From the NCBI RefSeq assembly GCF_039525805.1, contig NZ_BAAAHZ010000015.1: a stretch of DNA of 64,000 bases; one strand, written 5' to 3'. Numbering within the stretch: position 1 is the first letter of the stretch; each line of letters starts with the position of its first letter. The position numbers were made by a program, and so were the translations under genes. This DNA is from Dietzia natronolimnaea. GTDB taxonomy: Bacteria > Actinomycetota > Actinomycetes > Mycobacteriales > Mycobacteriaceae. Below, one piece after another: positions 58,927 to 64,000 of this stretch. The notes below the pieces were generated by a model. It made no database searches. It saw only the letters and a program-made list of their open reading frames with translations, and was not told where the DNA came from.

Positions 58927-59052
58927 TCAGCGAACCTTGTCCGGGTTGGTGTCGAGGAAGCGGCCCAGGGTGTGGTCGACGACGATGTGAGCCACCTCGC
59001 TGGTGGTGGCCACACCCACGCGCAGCGTGGCGGCCAGAGCGTTCTGCAACAT
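58927..59052 (-). CDS. 41-residue small protein of unknown function
   Basis: Starts MLQNALAATLRVGVATTS and ends DTNPDKVR. The ATG at 59052 has GGGAGG 5 nt upstream, a strong ribosome-binding site. The N-terminal part could form an amphipathic helix; there is no signal peptide or TM helix. Size and character recall small outer-membrane porin subunits of mycolata, but there is no convincing motif. The stop codon lies inside a 17-18-nt tandem duplication (CCGGAT(T/G)GTCAGCGAAC at about 58901-58935). The 5' region has two adjacent inverted repeats. Confidence 0.55.
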   Translation of the reverse strand: MLQNALAATLRVGVATTSEVAHIVVDHTLGRFLDTNPDKVR

Positions 59053-59073
59053 GGAAACCTCCCGGCAGGCGAT

Positions 59074-59099
59074 GTGACTCCCGTCACTGACAACTGTCA
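59074..59099. promoter_or_regulatory. Two adjacent inverted repeats upstream of the 41-residue gene
   Basis: GTGAC-TCCC-GTCAC (59074-59087) abuts TGACA-AC-TGTCA (59088-59099). They lie 22 nt upstream of the start at 59052, close to its ribosome-binding site, and could be a regulator site or short RNA hairpins. Confidence 0.45.
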
Positions 59100-59229
59100 C
59101 CTTACGCCCGCGCGCGGTGGACCGTCGCCGTATCAGCGAAAAATCTGGACGACCGTTCTGGACGGGCGCCCCGGCCGGAGCCGATCGCTCGAGCGTATTG
59201 TTGTTGCATCAGCTAGTCAAGGGGTCGCC

Positions 59230-60018
59230 GTGCTCGATCAGAAGGTCACACTCCGTCGGTCGGCCACGCGCTCCCACACCGGTGGCGGCTGGTTAGATTC
59301 CCGTCACTCCTTCTCCTTCGCCCGCCACCAGGATCCGATGAACACCCATTTCGGGCGTCTCCTGGTCAACAACGACGATCGGATCGCGCCGGGTTCCGGG
59401 TTCGACACCCACGGCCACCGGGACATGGAGATCGTCACCTGGGTACTGTCCGGATCGCTGGTCCACCAGAACTCCGAGGGCCACAACGGGATCATCTACC
59501 CCGGTCTCGCCCAGCGGATGAGCGCGGGGACGGGGATCCTGCACTCCGAGCGCAACGACGGCTGGCGCGACGGATCGATCCGGCATTCCGGGGTCCCGGC
59601 CGAACCGGTACACCTGGTCCAGATGTGGGTCGTCCCGGACTCCACCGGCGGGGACCCGGGGTACGACCAGCGCGAGATCGACCCCGGCGAGCTGGAGAAC
59701 ACCCTCGCCGTCGTCGCGGGAGGCCTCCGCGCCCACGCCGACCGGGCCGCCATCCGGATCCGCAGCAGCACCTCCGCGCTGCTCGCCGCGCGACTACAGC
59801 CGGGTCGGTCGGTCCAGCTCCCCGATGCGCCGTACCTCCACCTCTACGTCCCAGTCGGCTCGGTCGACCTGGAGGCCGAGGGCGAGCTGGCCACCGGTGA
59901 CGCCGCGCGACTCACCGCCACGGGTGGTCGCCGGGTCACCGCCGGCGCCGGCGGCGCCGAGATCCTCGTGTGGGAGATGCACGCGGCGATGACGATGCTC
60001 GACGTGCGCGGACACTAG
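59230..60018 (+). CDS. Pirin-family protein (2)
   Basis: A 262-residue pirin. It has GGWLDSRHSFSFARHQDPMNTHFGRLLVNNDDRIAPGSGFDTHGHRDMEIVTWVLSG (iron-ligand His residues) and MSAGTGILHSERND, and a C-terminal cupin half without the extended tail of the first pirin. The GTG has AAGGGG at 5-nt spacing. Its TAG stop shares the CTAG with the convergent BCCT gene's stop (60015-60018). Confidence 0.88.
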   Translation: MLDQKVTLRRSATRSHTGGGWLDSRHSFSFARHQDPMNTHFGRLLVNNDDRIAPGSGFDTHGHRDMEIVTWVLSGSLVHQNSEGHNGIIYPGLAQRMSAGTGILHSERNDGWRDGSIRHSGVPAEPVHLVQMWVVPDSTGGDPGYDQREIDPGELENTLAVVAGGLRAHADRAAIRIRSSTSALLAARLQPGRSVQLPDAPYLHLYVPVGSVDLEAEGELATGDAARLTATGGRRVTAGAGGAEILVWEMHAAMTMLDVRGH

Positions 60019-61721
60019 TCGGAGGACCGGAGCGGGTTCGGTGCGCCGTCGTCCTCCTCCCCGGGGATCCGGTGCAGCGGACCGATCGGCTCGGGTGAGG
60101 GTGTGGTCTCGTTCTTCTCGAACTCCTCGGGCGAGTAGGCGCGATCCCACTGCCTGGTCACCGTGGGCGGCCGTTCGCCCAGGTCGGCGGAGATGCCCTT
60201 GACGAGGCTGTACATCATCACGAAGCCCATGACGAAGAACGGCAGCCCGATGACGGTGATGACCTCCTGCAGAGCGCTGAGACCACCGGTCCCGGTGCCG
60301 GCGAGCAGCGTCGCGGCGACGGCGCCCATGAGGACGCCCCAGATGATGCGCTGGTGGACGGGCGACGGGGCGACGGTGTCGTCCTCGCCCGAGGCCATCA
60401 TGTCGACGACCATCGCGGCCGAGTCGACCGAGGTGGTGAAGAAGATGACGACGATCAGCACCGCGACCCCGGAGACGAGGGTGGCGAGCGGGTAGTTGGA
60501 CAGGAACGCGAACAGCGCGCCGGGGATGTCCCCGTCGTCGACCACCGCCTCGACCAGTCCACCGGGTCCGTTCAGCTCGATGTCGAAGGACGCCATGCCG
60601 AACACGCCGAACCAGATGATGGAGAAGGCCACCGGGAGGACGAGCACCCCGAAGACGAACTGGCGGATGGTCCGACCGCGACTGATGCGGGCGATGAAGA
60701 TGCCCACGAACGGCGACCACGTGATGGTCCACGCCCAGTAGAAGACGGTCCACGTGTTCTGCCAGGTCGCCAGGTCGTCGTTGGCCGGGAAGACGTTGTT
60801 CCAGAACGCCAGCTCGGGCAGCGTCGAGGCGTAGACACCGAAGGTCTCCACCGTTCCCTTGAGCAGGAACAGGGTGGGTCCGGTGACGACGATGAAGACG
60901 AGCAGCGCGACGGCCAGGGCGATGTTGAGGGTGGACAGTCGCTTGATGCCCTTGTCCAGGCCCGCCGCCACCGAGATGCAGGCGATGGTGGTGACCACCA
61001 CGATGACGAGCACCTGCACCACCGGGGACACCGCGATCCCGAAGAGCTCGTTGAGACCGGCGTTGATCTGGAGTGTGCCGAGGCCGACGGAGGTCGCCAC
61101 GCCGAACACGGTTCCCACCAGCGCCACGACGTCGATCGTCTTGCCGATGGGCCCGTAGACGCGGTTGCCCAGGATCGGCGCGAAGATCGAACTGACGCGC
61201 GGCGGCATCTTGCGCTTGTAGATGAAGTAGGCGAACGCCAGGGCGGGCAGCGCGAAGATGGTCCAGGTGTGCAGACCGAAGTGGTAGAGGGTGAAGGCCA
61301 TCGCCTCCTGGGCGGCCTCCCTGCTCCCGGGGTCCACCCCGCCGCGGGGCGGGGTGGCGAAGTGCGAGATGGGCTCGGCCACTCCCCAGAACATGAGGAT
61401 GGTGCCGATCCCGGCGGCGAACAGCATGCCGAACCAGGCCGCCGTGGAGTGTTCGGGCTCCTCGCCGTCGGCGCCGAGACGGACATGTCCGAACCGGCTC
61501 AGCGCTATCCACAGCAGGAAGAGCAGGAAGATGGAGACCCCGGCGATGTAGAACCACCCGAGGTTGGTCATGATCCACCCCGAGGCGGTGCCGAAGACGT
61601 CCCCCACCCAGTCCCCCGCGAGGAACGTGACCACCACGAAGGCCACGATGACCGCCACGGTGGTGAGGAAGATCCCCGGGTCTGTCCTGAGCCTGAGTGC
61701 GCGTGTGATCCGTTCGGACAT
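60015..61721 (-). CDS. BCCT family transporter (betaine/carnitine/choline)
   Basis: A 568-residue, 12-helix secondary transporter for osmoprotectants. The family signature is VFYWAWTITWSPFVGIFIARISRGRTIRQF, with the Trp-rich helix. In TM3 the sequence reads LFAAGIGTILMFWGVAEP; the Na+-coupled BetP has GMGIG at that place, so coupling ion and substrate may differ from BetP. The cytoplasmic C-terminal tail (about 40 residues, DDGAPNPLRSSD) is hydrophilic and could sense osmotic state. GAGGGAG precedes the ATG. It follows the CAP gene by 56 nt on the same strand. Confidence 0.9.
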   Translation of the reverse strand: MSERITRALRLRTDPGIFLTTVAVIVAFVVVTFLAGDWVGDVFGTASGWIMTNLGWFYIAGVSIFLLFLLWIALSRFGHVRLGADGEEPEHSTAAWFGMLFAAGIGTILMFWGVAEPISHFATPPRGGVDPGSREAAQEAMAFTLYHFGLHTWTIFALPALAFAYFIYKRKMPPRVSSIFAPILGNRVYGPIGKTIDVVALVGTVFGVATSVGLGTLQINAGLNELFGIAVSPVVQVLVIVVVTTIACISVAAGLDKGIKRLSTLNIALAVALLVFIVVTGPTLFLLKGTVETFGVYASTLPELAFWNNVFPANDDLATWQNTWTVFYWAWTITWSPFVGIFIARISRGRTIRQFVFGVLVLPVAFSIIWFGVFGMASFDIELNGPGGLVEAVVDDGDIPGALFAFLSNYPLATLVSGVAVLIVVIFFTTSVDSAAMVVDMMASGEDDTVAPSPVHQRIIWGVLMGAVAATLLAGTGTGGLSALQEVITVIGLPFFVMGFVMMYSLVKGISADLGERPPTVTRQWDRAYSPEEFEKNETTPSPEPIGPLHRIPGEEDDGAPNPLRSSD

Positions 61722-61777
61722 GGTCTCCCTCGTCTGTTCGGCCGTGCTTGGCAGCGGGTCGGTCCCCCGGGCTGACG

Positions 61778-62350
61778 TCAGTACGCGAAGTTGTGTACCA
61801 CGAACACCTTGCCACCGGCGGAGTACGCGATCCCCATTCCCGCAGAACGGTACCCGGGGTCAATCAGGTTGTCGTTGTGGCCGGGTGAGTTCTTCCACAG
61901 GTCGACCAGGCACACCGCTCCGCAGTGCGTACCGGCGGCGACGATGTTCTCCCCGTGGCCGCGGTTCAGCAGGGCCCGGTTGTGGTAGACGGCGTCCTCG
62001 GCGGCGAGCCGGTCGGCCCACGCCTGCGCCTCGCGGTCCAGGGTCGGGTTGGGGGCCAGTGCGCCGAGCCCCCGGGACACCCGGTAGGAGTCGATCTCGC
62101 GGACGATGCCCTCGCGCAGCCCGCCTGCGACGTCCTGGTAGATCATCCCCGTCGACCCGACCGCCGCCCACACCTCGGCGGGCACCGCGGCACGGGCCTG
62201 GGAGACGAGACCGTCCACCACGTGCTGCGGGATGAACGACGGCAGAGCCTGGGCGGAGGCCGTCGCGCCCCCGCCACCCATCAGAGTGGCGGAGGTGACG
62301 GCGATGGTCGCGAGTGACGCGGTGAGCCTGGAGCGCATGGAGGTGATCAT
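61778..62350 (-). CDS. Secreted CAP-domain (SCP/PR1-like) protein
   Basis: A 190-residue exported protein with a cleavable signal (SATLMGGGGATASAQA) and a C-terminal CAP domain: NPTLDREAQAWADRLAAEDAVYHN, HGENIVAAG, VDLWKNSPGHNDNLIDPGYRSAGMGIAYSAGGKVFVVHNFAY, including the conserved HGEN and SPGHxxN motifs. Bacterial CAP proteins are often linked to cell-wall growth or peptidoglycan binding. Upstream on the minus strand, GTCAC and GTTAC repeats are spaced 4 nt apart, resembling motifs of the MtrA regulator. Confidence 0.88.
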   Translation of the reverse strand: MITSMRSRLTASLATIAVTSATLMGGGGATASAQALPSFIPQHVVDGLVSQARAAVPAEVWAAVGSTGMIYQDVAGGLREGIVREIDSYRVSRGLGALAPNPTLDREAQAWADRLAAEDAVYHNRALLNRGHGENIVAAGTHCGAVCLVDLWKNSPGHNDNLIDPGYRSAGMGIAYSAGGKVFVVHNFAY

Positions 62351-62408
62351 GCCGTCTCGGCGAGCCTGAAGCGAACCGATTGGCGGATGAGGTATCGACT
62401 ACGTGTAA

Positions 62409-62422
62409 CCCCCGTGACCTGC
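62409..62422 (-). promoter_or_regulatory. GTNAC direct repeat upstream of the CAP gene
   Basis: On the minus strand GTCAC-GGGG-GTTAC, with a further GTAAC nearby (about 62433). Direct GTnAC repeats resemble reported MtrA-box patterns in actinobacteria, and MtrA controls cell-wall hydrolases. The assignment is speculative. Confidence 0.3.
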
Positions 62423-62451
62423 GTAAATCAGTGTTACGGATGAGACTGGAG

Positions 62452-63384
62452 TTACCGCGGTACGAGGAACAGGCCGGCCCCCGCGAGGACCTCGACGGTC
62501 ACCGGGAGCGGCGCCACGGCGTCACCGTCGGCGAACGCCTCCACATCCTGAGCCTCGATCCGGACCGACCTGCACCGCCGTGTGGTCACCCCCCGGAGTC
62601 CCACGTGGGTACCGGAGTAGAGCCGGCGGAAGTGCCACGCCAGTCGGGGCTTGGAGATCCTGCCGACGTAGCAGACGTCGAACAACCCGTCGGACCGGTC
62701 GGCGTCGGGGGCGATCCTCATGTCACCGCCGTAGCTGCGGGTGATGGCGAACGCGCTGAGGAGGACCTCCGTCTCCACCGTCTCCTCCCCCGCCTCACCG
62801 GCGTCGAAGGTCATGCGGAACCGACGGGGCCGGTACGTCGGGAACTCGATGATCGAGGCCAGGACGTAGCGGAGGGGCCCGCCGAGGATCGTCATCTCGT
62901 TGACGCGCCGGTTGACCGCCGAGTCGAGCCCCGCGCACAGGACGGAGGCGAAGAGGTGCGGGTCCCCGCCGTCCGGGGTGGCCCTGCCGAGGTCCACCTG
63001 CTCGACCCGGCCGCCGGCGACGACGTCGGCCGCGGCCTCCGGGCTGTCCAACGGGATGCCGTACTCACGGGCGAGATCGTTGCCGGTGCCCGCGGGAATG
63101 ATGCCGATCGGGACGCCCGAGAACGCCTGCGCCTGCACGGCGAGCGAGACCATCCCGTCCCCGCCGCACACGGCGAGGGCATCCACGCCGTCGGCGATCG
63201 CCTGTCGCGCCAGCTCGAGCGACTCCTGCGCGCTGGCCCCCCGGAGGGCGTCGACCTCGAGCCCGTGCGACCGCAGCCTCGCGGCCGCCCTGTCGGCGAG
63301 CCGGTCACCCCGCCCGCCGCCGGCGGCCGGGTTGGTCAGCAGGGCGACCGTGCGGATCCGGCGGTCGGACAGCCGCGCGGTCAC
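62452..63384 (-). CDS. Diacylglycerol/lipid kinase family protein
   Basis: A 310-residue kinase of the DAGK/YegS fold. VALLTNPAAGGGRGDRLADRAAARLRSHG is the N-terminal nucleotide region; AVCGGDGMVSLAVQAQAFSGVPIGIIPAGTGNDLAREYGIP is the GGDG active-site motif with PxGTxNDxA. Members phosphorylate diacylglycerol, sphingoid or phosphatidylinositol-type lipids. The GTG start overlaps the stop of the upstream FAD-linked oxidase (GTGA), so the two are translationally coupled, as in many actinobacteria with an alkyl-DHAP synthase-like gene. Confidence 0.9.
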   Translation of the reverse strand: MTARLSDRRIRTVALLTNPAAGGGRGDRLADRAAARLRSHGLEVDALRGASAQESLELARQAIADGVDALAVCGGDGMVSLAVQAQAFSGVPIGIIPAGTGNDLAREYGIPLDSPEAAADVVAGGRVEQVDLGRATPDGGDPHLFASVLCAGLDSAVNRRVNEMTILGGPLRYVLASIIEFPTYRPRRFRMTFDAGEAGEETVETEVLLSAFAITRSYGGDMRIAPDADRSDGLFDVCYVGRISKPRLAWHFRRLYSGTHVGLRGVTTRRCRSVRIEAQDVEAFADGDAVAPLPVTVEVLAGAGLFLVPR

Positions 63385-64000
63385 GGGATCAACGTCCCCG
63401 GGTTGCACACGCCCTCCGGGTCCACGGCGTGTTTGACCGCACGCAGCATCCGCACGCCCACCTCGCCGATCTCGGCCTCGAGATAGGGCCTGTGGTCCAC
63501 CCCGACCGCGTGGTGGTGGGTGATCGTCCCCCCGGTGGCCACGATCGCCTCCGATGCCGCCCGCTTGGCCTGCATCCACTGCGCGACGGGGTCCTCGCCC
63601 CGCTGACCCGCCACCACGGTGAAGTAGAGCGACGCGCCGGTGGGGTAGACGTGACTGATGTGGCACATCACCAGTGCCGGCGTGCCACTCGCCTCGAGCG
63701 AGGTGGTCAGCGCCGCGGCGACGGCGTCCCGCAGCGCGGGCAGGTTCGACCAGTCGGTGGCGGTCTCGAGCGTCTCGACCAGCGCGCCGTTGTCGAGCAA
63801 CGAGTCACGCAGGACGGGCGCACCGAAGCGGCCGTGCTCCCACGCCTCGGCCGGTCCGGCACCCAAGGAGACGCCGCCGTGGGCCAGCAACACCGCCCGG
63901 GTCTCGGCGTGGCGCGACCCGGTGTGCGCGGGCGTGCCCTCGAACAGCGTCAGACACAGGCAGCCGCCGGACTCCCCGCCTGCGCCGTCGGCGCCCTCCG
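63381..64000 (-). CDS. C-terminal part of an FAD-linked oxidase, alkyl-DHAP synthase-like (cut by window edge)
   Basis: About 206 codons up to the window edge. LCLTLFEGTPAHTGSRHAETRAVLLAHGGVSLGAGPAEAWEHGRFGAPVLRD, TALVMCHISHVYPTGASLYFTVVAG and ATGGTITHHHAVGVDHRPYLEAEIG are conserved in the C-terminal domain of AGPS-type proteins, including the HHH near the active site. The FAD domain lies outside the window. Mycobacterial homologues are annotated as alkyldihydroxyacetonephosphate synthase, though ether-lipid synthesis has not been shown there. It is coupled to the lipid kinase. Confidence 0.85.
   Translation of the reverse strand, partial: EGADGAGGESGGCLCLTLFEGTPAHTGSRHAETRAVLLAHGGVSLGAGPAEAWEHGRFGAPVLRDSLLDNGALVETLETATDWSNLPALRDAVAAALTTSLEASGTPALVMCHISHVYPTGASLYFTVVAGQRGEDPVAQWMQAKRAASEAIVATGGTITHHHAVGVDHRPYLEAEIGEVGVRMLRAVKHAVDPEGVCNPGTLIP

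Overview
The window is a GC-rich, gene-dense actinobacterial chromosome segment. Several genes point to a mycolic-acid actinomycete (Mycobacteriales): a FadE5-like acyl-CoA dehydrogenase, a BfaA/BfaB pair for 10-methyl (tuberculostearic) fatty acids, a SigK/RskA sigma/anti-sigma pair beside a fasciclin lipoprotein, an Rv2525c-like Tat protein, L,D-transpeptidase, CAP and DUF732 exported proteins, and a PapA-like acyltransferase. My best guess is Dietzia or a close relative, from recalled resemblance rather than a search. I see no rRNA, tRNA, IS element, prophage or CRISPR array.

Layout. 1-8.1 kb: cut methyltransferase, PIG-L deacetylase, methyltransferase plus MFS exporter, FMN riboswitch driving a RibM/PnuX riboflavin transporter, Rieske lipoprotein divergent from a DapC-like aminotransferase, FadE5. 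8.3-19.4 kb: quinone reductase, NAD(P)-binding protein, L,D-transpeptidase, S58 peptidase, a leader peptide coupled to two CNNM membrane proteins, DUF4112, intradiol-dioxygenase-like lipoprotein, PBP. 19.4-23.1 kb: SDR, second acyl-CoA dehydrogenase, ArsR/SRPBCC pair. 23.3-30.1 kb: fasciclin lipoprotein divergent from a membrane-anchored molybdopterin oxidoreductase followed by sigK-rskA, then the opposing bfaA-bfaB operon. 30.4-38.9 kb: exported lipoproteins, patatin, type I AroD, LysR divergent from a YeiH exporter, epimerase, SRPBCC, DUF1697 and a 38-residue peptide gene. 39-47.4 kb: PapA-like enzyme, hydrolase, a NadE-isochorismatase fusion, pirin, DUF218, DNA glycosylase, thiol peroxidase, FMN reductase, thioesterase. 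47.4-54.2 kb: an OmpR-type kinase and a distant OmpR-type regulator flanking a NarL-type two-component system with an ABC exporter. 54.2-64 kb: CysE, monooxygenase, DUF1906, SDR, DapA, two small proteins, pirin, BCCT carrier, CAP protein, lipid kinase and a cut alkyl-DHAP-synthase-like oxidase.

Regulation visible in the sequence. Seventeen genes lack a ribosome-binding site and start 6-8 nt after a TANNNT-like box, as expected for leaderless mRNAs. The fasciclin/molybdoenzyme intergenic region holds two opposed promoters of SigK type with identical 15-nt spacers. There is an FMN riboswitch, a leader ORF whose translation would open a hairpin hiding the CNNM start, probable LysR and ArsR operators, and strong hairpins between most convergent genes. 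A palindromic repeat with a partly conserved loop occurs twice, in opposite orientation.

The most interesting items are the SigK-type divergent promoters with the conserved SigK cysteine pair, the NadE-amidohydrolase fusion, the thiol peroxidase lacking its usual resolving cysteine, the CNNM leader peptide, two very small proteins with strong ribosome-binding sites, and the dispersed palindrome.
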